Part shown: one piece after another, positions 1-6,531 of the stretch
How positions within the stretch are numbered: position 1 is the stretch's first letter
How the letters are laid out: every line of letters begins with the position of its first letter
NCBI GenBank assembly: GCA_003165855.1
Contig: PMXH01000156.1
Location: forward strand, 1 to 8,851
Reading direction: 5' to 3'
Length of the DNA: 8,851 bases
Source of the DNA: Acidobacteriaceae bacterium
GTDB taxonomy: Bacteria > Acidobacteriota > Terriglobia > Terriglobales > Acidobacteriaceae
Position numbers and translations under genes: made by a program
The notes under the pieces: generated by a model
Told to the model about the DNA's origin: nothing
Databases searched by the model: none
Seen by the model: only the letters and a program-made list of their open reading frames with translations

Positions 1-980
1 AGTACGCGGTTTTTCTCGACAAGCCGGCGGTGATCGAAGGAGTGAAGCACGACTCCGCCGCAGCGCAAGCTGGTTTGCAGCCGGGCGATCGGATCATAAA
101 AGTCGACGGGATTGAGAACCCAACCTGGGAACAGCTGCAGCCCCGGGTGTGGCTCAGTCCCAACCAGCCCCTGACCATCACAATCCAGCGCGAAGATCAG
201 ATCTTCCAGAAAACCATCGTGCCCCAGAGCGTGACCACGTCTGAGGTGGGTTCCGCTGGATGGTATCCGGAGGACCCTGTAATCGTCGGCCAGATTGAGC
301 CCAACACGCCGGCTGCCAAAGCCGGGCTCAAGCAAGACGACAGAATTGTTGCCGTGGATGGCAAGCCGATGGTTTCCATCGAGGCTATGATTGAGCGCCT
401 CCAACAAAGCAAGGAGAATCCCGTCGACCTCACCGTGCTTCGCGGCAACCAGACTCTGAACTTCCACCTGAGCCCGGTCCTGGCGAAGACAGAAGATCCG
501 AAGGAGCGGAGATATCGGCTGGGATTCCTCAACAAGAGCGAGACGAAGGTGACCACCTTGCCGTTTACTCAGGCATTGAGTCTCTCGCTGCGGGAAAACA
601 GAAAATACTCGCTGCTTATTCTGGAGTTGGCCAAGAAGATTGTGCAGGGGAAGGTATCGCTCCGCGCGGTTTCCGGCCCCATCGGGATCGCTCAGGATGC
701 TGGCTTCGCGGCCCAGCAAAAAGGCTGGACGCCGCTGCTGGAATTAACGGCAGGGATCAGCCTGAACCTCGGCATCATTAACCTGATGCCCATCCCCATT
801 CTCGACGGCGGGGTGATTTTCTTCCTCCTGATCGAGACCTTGATGGGCCACGACATCAGTCTGCGCATCAAGGAACGCGTCTACCAGGCCGCTTTCGTTT
901 TCCTGGTGTTGTTCACCGTTGTGGTCATCTACAACGACTTGATGAAGACCATCCCCGGATTGATGGACCGGCTGCCCTAG
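1..980 (+). CDS. rseP: RseP-type site-2 zinc metalloprotease, 5'-truncated
   Basis: This is the C-terminal part of an intramembrane site-2 protease (M50 family; RseP/YaeL), which in other bacteria cleaves anti-sigma factors and leftover signal peptides in the inner membrane. The frame is open from position 3 to the TAG at 978-980, about 325 codons, so the 5' end lies outside the window along with the N-terminal HExxH zinc site. Two PDZ domains are visible: the first around 30-230 (QAGLQPGDRIIKVDG) and the second around 270-480 (KAGLKQDDRIVAVDG). SGPIGIA follows near 670-690, then a membrane segment carrying NLMPIPILDGG (780-812), whose LDG supplies the third zinc ligand in this family. A last hydrophobic segment lies near 880-940. 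In many bacteria rseP is followed by ispG; here a toxin-antitoxin pair separates them. The GTG at 30 is not the start, because PDZ sequence continues upstream of it. Confidence 0.95.
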   Translation, partial: YAVFLDKPAVIEGVKHDSAAAQAGLQPGDRIIKVDGIENPTWEQLQPRVWLSPNQPLTITIQREDQIFQKTIVPQSVTTSEVGSAGWYPEDPVIVGQIEPNTPAAKAGLKQDDRIVAVDGKPMVSIEAMIERLQQSKENPVDLTVLRGNQTLNFHLSPVLAKTEDPKERRYRLGFLNKSETKVTTLPFTQALSLSLRENRKYSLLILELAKKIVQGKVSLRAVSGPIGIAQDAGFAAQQKGWTPLLELTAGISLNLGIINLMPIPILDGGVIFFLLIETLMGHDISLRIKERVYQAAFVFLVLFTVVVIYNDLMKTIPGLMDRLP

Positions 981-1036
981 GCCAATGGTGTCTCTTTAGC
1001 CAGCCTTGCCAGACCCTTGGGCGCGTTTTTGCTGTG

Positions 1037-1075
1037 GTACAATCATTGTGTACAATTTGTACGCTCAACTTGTAC
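1037..1075 (+). promoter_or_regulatory. Nested symmetric operator overlapping the promoter of the RelE-type TA pair
   Basis: Four half-sites are arranged as a perfect two-level palindrome: GTACAA at 1037-1042 and 1050-1055, TTGTAC at 1057-1062 and 1070-1075. All are symmetric about base 1056, with the same 13-bp step on each side. The inner pair forms GTACAATTTGTAC. TACAAT hexamers at 1038-1043 and 1051-1056, each 5/6 matches to a sigma-70 -10 box, are embedded in the half-sites; -35 boxes are weak. The array ends 19 bp before the antitoxin ATG at 1095. Type II antitoxins commonly repress their own operons through such repeats, so autoregulation by the antitoxin or the complex is a reasonable inference. 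Confidence 0.75.
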
Positions 1076-1094
1076 ACGCGGAGTCCAAAATCCA

Positions 1095-1418
1095 ATGGCA
1101 ACCATCAACCTCGCGCTCCCAGAGAGAGTGAAAGTCAACCGTTCCCAGTTGCGGCAAAGCCAGAGCAAGATTCTCAGGCAGGCCAAGGGTAGAACTATCA
1201 TCGAAATCCCCGGCTGGACCGAGGAGGACGGAAAGTATGTGGTGGACAAGCGCTACTTTGACGATCTTCTGCGGAGGCTTCGCGCTACGGTCGAAACTCT
1301 GGAGATCACCGCCGATCCGAAGCTGTTCGGTCAAATTCTACGCGCGGCTCGGACTATTGACGACGATGCGCGTAGGGGAAAGCTGCACTCCTTCGACGAG
1401 GCTTTTGGGGTAGAGTAG
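1095..1418 (+). CDS. Antitoxin of a RelE/ParE-type toxin-antitoxin pair
   Basis: A 107-residue protein that I do not recognise as a named family; I call it an antitoxin from context. It lies directly upstream of a RelE/ParE-like toxin with no gap, behind a palindromic operator. The C-terminal end (RRGKLHSFDEAFG) resembles the tails of many antitoxins that wrap around RelE-type toxins. Residues about 1-45 (MATINLALPERVKVNR) may form the DNA-binding and dimerisation part, but no clear ribbon-helix-helix or helix-turn-helix can be assigned by eye. The frame is open upstream to 1017, but that start would put the operator half-sites inside the coding region, so the ATG at 1095 is preferred. It probably binds and neutralises the toxin encoded next and represses its own promoter. 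Confidence 0.75.
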   Translation: MATINLALPERVKVNRSQLRQSQSKILRQAKGRTIIEIPGWTEEDGKYVVDKRYFDDLLRRLRATVETLEITADPKLFGQILRAARTIDDDARRGKLHSFDEAFGVE

Positions 1419-1775
1419 TTGGCCTACAAGATTCAATTCACAGCCGGCGGGCTGAAAGACGCGAAACGGCTGCCCAAGGCCGTCCGCAATGCTCTGGCGA
1501 AGGAACTGAGAAACAAGTTGGCGAAAGCTCCTTCGACCTGTTCCGAGCAGTTGCGTGAGCCGCTGGCGGGATGGCGCAGCTTTCACTGCGGGAAGCACCG
1601 GGTCATTTTCAAGCTGTATGAAGAAGTGAAGCTGATAGCGATTGCAGGGATCGGGAAACACTCATCGCAACCAACACAAGATATCTACCGCAGGTTGGAA
1701 CTGCTTGCCAAGCGGGGCCGCCTCGCGGAAGATATCCTGGCTGCACTCCGTGGGTTCTCCACGGGCAGCGAATAG
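1419..1775 (+). CDS. RelE/ParE-family toxin
   Basis: A 118-residue basic protein with the RelE/ParE fold signature. An N-terminal two-helix part (KDAKRLPKAVRNALAKEL) is followed by the LAGWRSF...HRVIFKLYEEVKLIAIAGIGKHS strand block; Arg53, Arg61 and His81 fall where RelE-type mRNA interferases carry basic residues. RelE members cut mRNA in the ribosomal A site, while ParE members poison gyrase, and the sequence alone does not separate the two. The start is TTG immediately after the antitoxin TAG (1416-1418), with GGGGTAGAG as ribosome-binding site, so translation should be tightly coupled to the antitoxin. No internal Met codon offers another start. After the core fold (to about residue 93) there is a 25-residue helical tail, longer than in minimal RelE proteins. 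The gene appears intact. Confidence 0.85.
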   Translation: MAYKIQFTAGGLKDAKRLPKAVRNALAKELRNKLAKAPSTCSEQLREPLAGWRSFHCGKHRVIFKLYEEVKLIAIAGIGKHSSQPTQDIYRRLELLAKRGRLAEDILAALRGFSTGSE

Positions 1776-1798
1776 TAGAATGGGCTTCAAACCTCGCA

Positions 1799-1807
1799 TG
1801 TTAAAAT
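1799..1807 (+). promoter_or_regulatory. Extended -10 promoter for ispG, probably leaderless
   Basis: TGTTAAAAT fits the extended -10 pattern TGnTAnAAT; the hexamer TAAAAT is at 1802-1807. A start about seven bases downstream falls near 1814, and the ispG ATG is at 1817, leaving a leader of only 0-3 bases. No Shine-Dalgarno sequence precedes the ATG, which agrees with a leaderless transcript. There is no convincing -35 box, as is common for extended -10 promoters. The site lies in the 41-bp gap after the toxin stop, so ispG expression could be independent of the toxin-antitoxin operon. Confidence 0.5.
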
Positions 1808-1816
1808 AGACTTTCC

Positions 1817-3070
1817 ATGCCTATGATTCCACGCAGAAAAACCCTCACCGCAGTCGTCGGCGGAGTGCTCGTCGGCTCGGATGCACCGATTGTGGTGCAG
1901 TCCATGACAAACACTGACACCGCCGACATCCCTTCGACCGTCCAGCAGGTTGCCGCTCTGGCTCGTGCCGGCTCGGAACTGGTGCGCATCACCGTCAACA
2001 ACGAAGAGGCTGCCGCCGCTGTTCCGCGCATCGTCGAGGAACTCGACAAGCAGGGCTTGCGCGTGCCCATCATCGGCGACTTCCACTACAACGGCCACGT
2101 GCTGCTCACCAAGTACCCCGAGTGCGCCCGCGATCTGGCCAAGTACCGCATCAATCCCGGAAACTCCAGCATCGGGAAGACCGGCGACTCCAATTTCCGC
2201 ACCATGATCGAAGTAGCGGTGAAGTATCAGAAGCCGGTGCGCATCGGCGTGAACTGGGGCTCGCTCGATCAAGCTCTGCTTACCCGGATGATGGATGAGA
2301 ACTCGATGCTCGCCGAGCCCAAAGAAGCCCGCGACGTCACCATGGAAGCGATGGTGGTGAGCGCGTTGAGCTCCGCCGATCTGGCACAGAAATTCGGCCT
2401 GCGCGCCGACCAGATTATCTTGAGCGCGAAAGTCAGCGGCGTGCAGGATCTAATCGACGTTTACCGCGCGCTCGCCGCCCGCTGCAACTACCCGCTGCAC
2501 CTCGGCCTCACCGAGGCTGGGATGGGAGCGAAGGGCGTGGTCGCGTCCAGTGCGGCAATGGGCGTGGTGCTGCAGGAAGGCATCGGCGACACAATCCGCG
2601 TCTCGCTGACTCCCGCCCCCGGAGGCGACCGCAGCGAAGAAGTTCGCGTGGCGCAGCAGATTCTGCAATCCATGGGCATTCGCAGTTTCACCCCGCAGGT
2701 CACGGCCTGCCCCGGCTGCGGGCGCACCACCAGCACTTTCTTCCAGGAAATGGCACAGCAGATTCAGACCTACCTGCGCGAGCAGATGCCCGCGTGGAAA
2801 GGCCACTACATCGGCGTCGAGGAAATGAAGCTGGCTGTGATGGGATGCGTGGTCAACGGCCCCGGCGAATCGAAGCACGCCAACATCGGAATCTCGCTGC
2901 CCGGAACATTCGAGGAGCCGAAGGCTCCGGTCTACGTGGATGGACGCCTGTTCACCACGCTCAAAGGGGACCGCATCGTGGCCGAATTCATCGGGATCCT
3001 CGACGAATATGTCGACTCCCACTACGCCGCCAGGGATGTGCAAAAAGAAGAACTTGCCGCAAAGAACTAA
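1817..3070 (+). CDS. ispG: 4-hydroxy-3-methylbut-2-en-1-yl diphosphate synthase (IspG/GcpE)
   Basis: IspG converts 2-C-methyl-D-erythritol 2,4-cyclodiphosphate to HMBPP, the penultimate step of the non-mevalonate isoprenoid pathway, using a [4Fe-4S] cluster in the cytoplasm. The 417-residue product has the N-terminal TIM-barrel motifs ([49 protein letters not shown]) and the C-terminal cluster domain. The expected cluster ligands are present: Cys298 and Cys301 in CPGCGRTTS, Cys344 in [10 protein letters not shown], and Glu351 seven residues after it, the same spacing as in the E. coli enzyme. It is longer than the E. coli protein (372 aa), mostly through extra residues between the second and third cysteines and at the C-terminus. 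An alternative start is Met3 at 1823, but the ATG at 1817 fits the promoter. Its place after rseP suggests an ancestral dxr-rseP-ispG type cluster; dxr is not in view. Confidence 0.97.
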   Translation: MPMIPRRKTLTAVVGGVLVGSDAPIVVQSMTNTDTADIPSTVQQVAALARAGSELVRITVNNEEAAAAVPRIVEELDKQGLRVPIIGDFHYNGHVLLTKYPECARDLAKYRINPGNSSIGKTGDSNFRTMIEVAVKYQKPVRIGVNWGSLDQALLTRMMDENSMLAEPKEARDVTMEAMVVSALSSADLAQKFGLRADQIILSAKVSGVQDLIDVYRALAARCNYPLHLGLTEAGMGAKGVVASSAAMGVVLQEGIGDTIRVSLTPAPGGDRSEEVRVAQQILQSMGIRSFTPQVTACPGCGRTTSTFFQEMAQQIQTYLREQMPAWKGHYIGVEEMKLAVMGCVVNGPGESKHANIGISLPGTFEEPKAPVYVDGRLFTTLKGDRIVAEFIGILDEYVDSHYAARDVQKEELAAKN

Positions 3071-3082
3071 CGCCACGGAGCC

Positions 3083-3124
3083 AGGCGTTCGATTGCGTAT
3101 AGCGCACACCCGGCACGAACGCCT
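3083..3124. terminator. Possible bidirectional terminator hairpin between converging genes
   Basis: A perfect 9-bp inverted repeat (AGGCGTTCG at 3083-3091, CGAACGCCT at 3116-3124) encloses 24 bases that hold a second small stem (TGCG 3094-3097 with CGCA 3103-3106). It lies between the ispG stop and the stop of the convergent minus-strand gene, where a terminator is expected. There is no T-run on either side, so a factor-independent role is uncertain. Confidence 0.4.
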
Positions 3125-3161
3125 TAGTTACATCCAAATGGCAGACGCTTGTGCCTGTGCC

Positions 3162-4985
3162 TCACTGCCCGTCGAGTAAGAAGATCGGATTCTGCAACGC
3201 CGTCCCGCTACTGGCTGCCGGGGGTGTAAGCAGGTCCATGACCAGCGAATCGGCGGGAACATTCCCGCCTGAGTTGTTCACATTGCCGCCGTTGGTAATG
3301 ATGTCGGCAATGGCGCCCGCATCGCACATGCTCACATAGACGTGGCTGCTGTCCTCGGCGGCAACGGTGAACATCCGGAAGCGCGTGGCAGTCGGGGTGT
3401 ACAAAGCACCCGGAACCAGCGGAATGGGGCCGCAGGCGAGCACTGGCGGAGCCGCGAATTGATTCGCCGCCACGGCACCCAGCAAAGTCAGAATTGGCGT
3501 GCTGGGATACTTCAGCGTGAGAGTATTGGCGTCAAACACGGTGAGTTCTGGGATGACGCAGGGGAAGGACGAGCCCACAATCGGGTCGGGACAAGACGAC
3601 GCCGTTTGATAGCTGGCCACATAGAACCGGCTGCCATCGAGCAAAGCGGTCACGGAAACCGGAATCACCGGGCTGCATCCCGCACACGCCGGCGTGCTGG
3701 TTGGGCTCAGCCCCGGAATCGCGAGCGGGGGCGCCAGCAGAATTGGTGTATCGTTGGCTCCGCCGGTATCGGAAAAAACAGAAACCGTCCCACTCACCGG
3801 ATTCGTCACATAAAGCCGGTTCAGGATCGGGTCGTAGAAAATGAAGTTTGCTCCCACGCCAGACACTACCCCGCCGCCTACGGGAAGACTGCTCGTAACC
3901 GTGTCCGTGGCCGTGTCAATGGTCACGAGTTGGCCGTCACCTTGCGTCAGCACATAGATCTTCTGGCTATCACCGCGCGCCACCACCCACACCGGATTCA
4001 CTCCAGAGAAGCCGGTGACCGGGTTCTGCGACAGATCGGCCGTAGTGTTCAAGCTAGTGACCGTGTTGTCCCCCTGGTTCGCCACGTAGATCTTGAGGCC
4101 ATTTGGCATCTCAGCCAGACTGACGGGGTGTGCACCCACAACTGCACTATTGCTGACAACATTCGATGCGGTGTTAATAGCGGAAACTGAATTGGAGTTG
4201 TAGTTCGCCACGTACATGACGTTGTTCTGCGTGCTGTTGAGAAACACCGGCTGCGGAGGAACCGCTGCGGTTCCCCCGGACAAGGGCGGAAGCCCACTGG
4301 CGGTATTGTCCGTGTACGTGATCGTGTTCCCGTTGATCGTTAAAATCGGGAAAGTGCCGTTGTAGGCAAGGGGGTTGCAAGGTGGGGTTGCGGTTACGCT
4401 GCAATTAGGAATGACCAGTCCGGCGATCGTGATTGCATATCCCGCCACGACATTGCTCAAGGGTGCGCTTAGAGTGACGGTGACGAGATTACCGGACTCA
4501 CTGATCGCAGAGATGCTGGATGTCTGGTTAACCAGACTGGGCACCGGGATCGTGGCCACCGCGCCCAAGCCACTCCCTATCCTTGATTGGAATACCGGCG
4601 TGAAGGACGAAACCACGTCGATTCCCCCTGAAACACTGCTCGCACTCGCCACAAACACTCTGGAATCGTTGGGGGAAATGGCAGCGTGGGTGGGATTTTC
4701 ACCGAGATTGGGCTTCGAAGGATCGTAGTTCGGAGTCTCTCCGATGATGGTGTCTCCCGACACGTCGATCTGCATCGCCCCGCCTGGGTAGTTGAGCGTG
4801 TTGGCGGTAATGCCAAAGACAGCGTGGAAGTTGGAAGGAGTTGGAGCCGTTTCCACCGGGCATCCGGGAATTCCACCCCCCGCCGAGCACGGAATCACCA
4901 CGGGGCGATATACCTGTCCGCACCCCATCCACAATAGAACTGGAACCACCGTCGCCGCCAATCGGCCTGCACGTCGAAAACTCAT
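3162..4985 (-). CDS. Secreted beta-propeller (YVTN/YncE-like) putative lipoprotein
   Basis: A 607-residue exported protein with YVTN-type propeller repeats, for example NVMYVANYNSNSVSAINTAS, LKIYVANQGDNTVTSLNT, KIYVLTQGDGQLVTIDTATD and NRLYVTNPVSGTVSVFSD. Such propellers usually bind partners or act as cell-surface scaffolds; no enzyme activity can be inferred. The N-terminus (SFRRAGRLAATVVPVLLWMGC) is a signal peptide. Cys22 is the probable lipidated residue, though Trp and Met at -3 and -2 depart from the usual lipobox. Residues about 155-242 look like an inserted small beta-domain (SISAISESGNLVTVTLSAPL to ITINGNTITYTDNT), of a kind found in acidobacterial surface proteins. The ATG at 4985 is chosen over the in-frame GTG at 4991 because TTGAGG lies just upstream at good spacing. 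The gene is downstream of ku on the same strand but 330 bp away, so it is probably a separate transcription unit. It converges with ispG. Confidence 0.8.
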   Translation of the reverse strand: MSFRRAGRLAATVVPVLLWMGCGQVYRPVVIPCSAGGGIPGCPVETAPTPSNFHAVFGITANTLNYPGGAMQIDVSGDTIIGETPNYDPSKPNLGENPTHAAISPNDSRVFVASASSVSGGIDVVSSFTPVFQSRIGSGLGAVATIPVPSLVNQTSSISAISESGNLVTVTLSAPLSNVVAGYAITIAGLVIPNCSVTATPPCNPLAYNGTFPILTINGNTITYTDNTASGLPPLSGGTAAVPPQPVFLNSTQNNVMYVANYNSNSVSAINTASNVVSNSAVVGAHPVSLAEMPNGLKIYVANQGDNTVTSLNTTADLSQNPVTGFSGVNPVWVVARGDSQKIYVLTQGDGQLVTIDTATDTVTSSLPVGGGVVSGVGANFIFYDPILNRLYVTNPVSGTVSVFSDTGGANDTPILLAPPLAIPGLSPTSTPACAGCSPVIPVSVTALLDGSRFYVASYQTASSCPDPIVGSSFPCVIPELTVFDANTLTLKYPSTPILTLLGAVAANQFAAPPVLACGPIPLVPGALYTPTATRFRMFTVAAEDSSHVYVSMCDAGAIADIITNGGNVNNSGGNVPADSLVMDLLTPPAASSGTALQNPIFLLDGQ

Positions 4986-5067
4986 CGGCACCTCAAGGGA
5001 GATTTTCTGGTCACACCTGCGAGGAATTTAACATTCTAACGGCTGGCCACTATCTGCGCCAGTGGGC

Positions 5068-5309
5068 CGGGCTTCGGCCGTCAGGCTTCGGGCTTCGGCT
5101 GGCCACGTCTTCTGGGATGCCGGAACTGTGGGGCAAGTTGGATGGGGTAAGTTGGATGCCCGCGAGGATAAGATGTGCTTTGTTATGCGAGCGTCGAACG
5201 GACGGAGACTGGCGCATCGAACGACGGGTAAGCTAGATCAGAAGGCAAGATCAAGCGCCAACATCAAACAGCGGAAGCCTGAAAGCGGAAAGCCGAAGCC
5301 CGAAGCCCG
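5068..5309. repeat. Heptad-repeat element A: inverted 7-bp-periodic arms around a ~165-bp core
   Basis: The left arm (5068-5102) is five contiguous heptamers: CGGGCTT, CGGCCGT, CAGGCTT, CGGGCTT, CGGCTGG. The right arm (5268-5309) is six heptamers in the opposite orientation: ACAGCGG, AAGCCTG, AAAGCGG, AAAGCCG, AAGCCCG, AAGCCCG. Bases 5084-5100 and 5291-5307 are exact 17-bp inverted copies. The common unit is CRGRCNT, or ANGYCYG in the right arm. The element fills most of the 329-bp gap between ku and the lipoprotein gene, ending 5 bp past the ku stop, so it would form the 3' untranslated part of a ku transcript. No open frame in it looks like a gene. Confidence 0.85.
5130..5157 (+). repeat. 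14-bp tandem repeat in the core of element A
   Basis: GGGGCAAGTTGGAT (5130-5143) is followed directly by GGGGTAAGTTGGAT (5144-5157), 13 of 14 bases identical. A third, weaker relative, GGGTAAGCTAGAT, is at 5226-5238. The 14-bp period is twice the 7-bp period of the flanking arms. Confidence 0.8.
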
Positions 5310-5314
5310 CCTTT

Positions 5315-6160
5315 TCATCGCCCGCGCCGGGACCTCCCGCCAGACGCCGCCGCCCGCTCGTCCGAATCAGCCGCGGCTGCGGGTTTCTTCCTGCCTTCCA
5401 TCTGCGCCAGGCTCTGCTTGAGTGCGGCCATCAGGTCTATGACGGGAGCCAGCTTCTTCGGCTTCTCCACCGCCGCAACTTCCCCACCCTCCAGCTTGGT
5501 CTCGATCAGCTTCTTCAGATTTTCCTGAAAGCTGTCTTTATATTTTTCCGGATCCCATTCATCCGCTAGCGCTTCGATGAGTTGGTGCGCCACTTTTACT
5601 TCCGCATCTTTCAACTCCACGTCGGGCGCGCCGAAGCCTTCCACCTTTTTCACTTCTTCGGCGTAATACATCGTGTGCAGCATCAGTCCGCCTTCGTGTG
5701 GACGCAAGAACACTGTGTACTCGCGGTTGTGCATGGTGATCTTGGCGATGGCAACGTACTCGCTCTCTTCCAGAGCCTTGGTCAGCAATGCGTACGGCCG
5801 CCGCCCAGCCTCTTCCGGCATCATGTAATACGAAGACTCGAAATATACTGGATCAACGTCGCCCGCCTTGACGAATTCCAGAATCTCCATGGTCTTGGCG
5901 GTCTGCGGCTCGATCTTCTTGATCTCTTCCGGCTCGATGATGATGTATTCGTCCTTGCGGAACTCGTAGCCCTTCACCATGTCAGCGCGATCGACGACAA
6001 CGCCCTCCGCCTGACAGATGTACTGCTGCTTGAGCCGCGACTTGTCCGTGCGATGCAGCATGTTGAAGGAGATGCCGCTACTGCGCGCGCCCGAAAACAA
6101 GCGCACCGGCATCGAGATAAGCCCAAACGTTAAGTGTCCAGACCAGACCGAAGCTGCCAT
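5315..6160 (-). CDS. ku: Bacterial Ku, DNA end-binding protein of non-homologous end joining
   Basis: Ku forms a ring-shaped homodimer that binds double-strand DNA ends and recruits ligase D for end joining. The 281-residue product has the full bacterial Ku core: SVWSGHLTFGLISMPVRLF at the N-terminus, ISFNMLHRTDKSRLKQQY, then the acidic EYIIIEPEEIKKI, PVYFESSYYMMPEE and LHTMYYAEEV stretches, and DEWDPEKYKDSFQENLKKLI near residues 200-219. The last 25 residues form a basic, Ala/Arg-rich tail (GRKKPAAAADSDE to SGGRSRRGR), like the DNA-binding tails of other bacterial Ku proteins. The ATG at 6160 is supported by GAGAGGG four bases upstream. No ligD is present in the window, so the partner must be encoded elsewhere. 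A hairpin repeat lies 50 bp upstream and a heptad-repeat arm begins 5 bp past the stop. Confidence 0.97.
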   Translation of the reverse strand: MAASVWSGHLTFGLISMPVRLFSGARSSGISFNMLHRTDKSRLKQQYICQAEGVVVDRADMVKGYEFRKDEYIIIEPEEIKKIEPQTAKTMEILEFVKAGDVDPVYFESSYYMMPEEAGRRPYALLTKALEESEYVAIAKITMHNREYTVFLRPHEGGLMLHTMYYAEEVKKVEGFGAPDVELKDAEVKVAHQLIEALADEWDPEKYKDSFQENLKKLIETKLEGGEVAAVEKPKKLAPVIDLMAALKQSLAQMEGRKKPAAAADSDERAAASGGRSRRGR

Positions 6161-6193
6161 AATTCCCTCTCGTTCACCGATCCCTCCGCACGA

Positions 6194-6265
6194 TTGTCAT
6201 TCCGACTAAGTCGATGGATTGGCGACAGCCAATCCATCGGCGCATGGAGGAACCTGCTGTTTCTC
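6194..6265. repeat. Hairpin-containing intergenic repeat-like element
   Basis: A perfect 12-bp stem (CGATGGATTGGC at 6212-6223, GCCAATCCATCG at 6228-6239) closes on a GACA tetraloop and extends by a T-G wobble and a G-C pair. The flanks TGTCATTCCGA (6195-6205) and GGAGGAACCTGCTGTTT (6246-6262) resemble, from memory, short interspersed repeats of the form TCATTCCGA...GAGGAATCTGC seen in many acidobacterial genomes. It lies 35-105 bp upstream of ku on ku's non-coding strand, so it could be a ku leader structure or just a mobile repeat relic. Confidence 0.6.
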
Positions 6266-6501
6266 GCCGACTACGTTACCACCAACCGCCCAAGCTGCCC
6301 AGAATTGGGAGTTTAGCGTACAAACGAACGTTGGATGCACAAATCTTAGGGTACGGGGAACCGAAATGCGAAGCCGGAGGGAATGGGGTCAGGAGGCGGC
6401 CAACGCTATCGGTTGTAGTTAACTGAGGCGGTTCCAGAACCCGGCCTTGGCTTCGACGGGCAGCTCGCCAAACCATGGGCCAAGTCGGCGCGATGATGCA
6501 G
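6266..6501. other. Intergenic stretch without a supported gene
   Basis: No convincing coding frame is seen. Minor symmetric sites are present: CCCA-GAAT-TGGG near 6299-6310, AGTTAACT near 6417-6424, and GGTTCCAGAACC at 6430-6441. With the element before it and the promoter after it, this makes up the 412-bp gap between the divergent ku and antitoxin genes. Confidence 0.6.
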
Positions 6502-6531
6502 TTGCGAAGCCATCTTAGCCCGGCTTACAAT
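6502..6531 (+). promoter_or_regulatory. Predicted sigma-70-type promoter of the RHH-PIN pair
   Basis: TTGCGA (6502-6507) and TACAAT (6526-6531) are separated by 18 bases. Transcription would start near 6538, inside the repeats described next. The -10 is a 5/6 match to TATAAT; the -35 is a 4/6 match to TTGACA. Confidence 0.5.

Noticed and set aside
1008..1030. Terminator for rseP (GCCAGACCCTTGGGC followed by a T5 run)
   Set aside because: Only three or four base pairs can form before the T-run; too weak to call.
1017..1094. Upstream start for the RelE-type antitoxin
   Set aside because: It would place the palindromic operator inside the coding sequence, and the first 26 residues look like translated operator; the ATG at 1095 fits better.
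2450..3109. Open frame of 219 codons on the minus strand
   Set aside because: Lies antisense to ispG, whose motifs are unmistakable; a product of high GC codon bias.
3342..4190. Open frame of 282 codons on the plus strand
   Set aside because: Antisense to the propeller lipoprotein gene, rich in Arg/His/Gly with no domain pattern; the minus-strand frame has signal peptide, repeats and ribosome-binding site.
5268..5309. Possible CRISPR or direct-repeat array
   Set aside because: Units are contiguous 7-mers without spacers and no cas gene is nearby.
5062..5421. Plus-strand open frame across the heptad element into the ku 3' end
   Set aside because: Runs through repeats and antisense ku sequence; the composition reflects the repeats, not a protein.
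5582..6133. Open frame of 183 codons on the plus strand
   Set aside because: Antisense to ku; no recognisable motif and no ribosome-binding site.
6364..6392. AATGGGGTCAGG, resembling ends near REP-associated transposases
   Set aside because: A single short match recalled from memory, with no transposase frame and no paired end visible.
6276..6476. Small minus-strand open frame of 66 codons in the intergenic region
   Set aside because: Low-complexity Pro/Ser/Gly composition, no ribosome-binding site, no family resemblance; a transposase relic was considered but cannot be supported.
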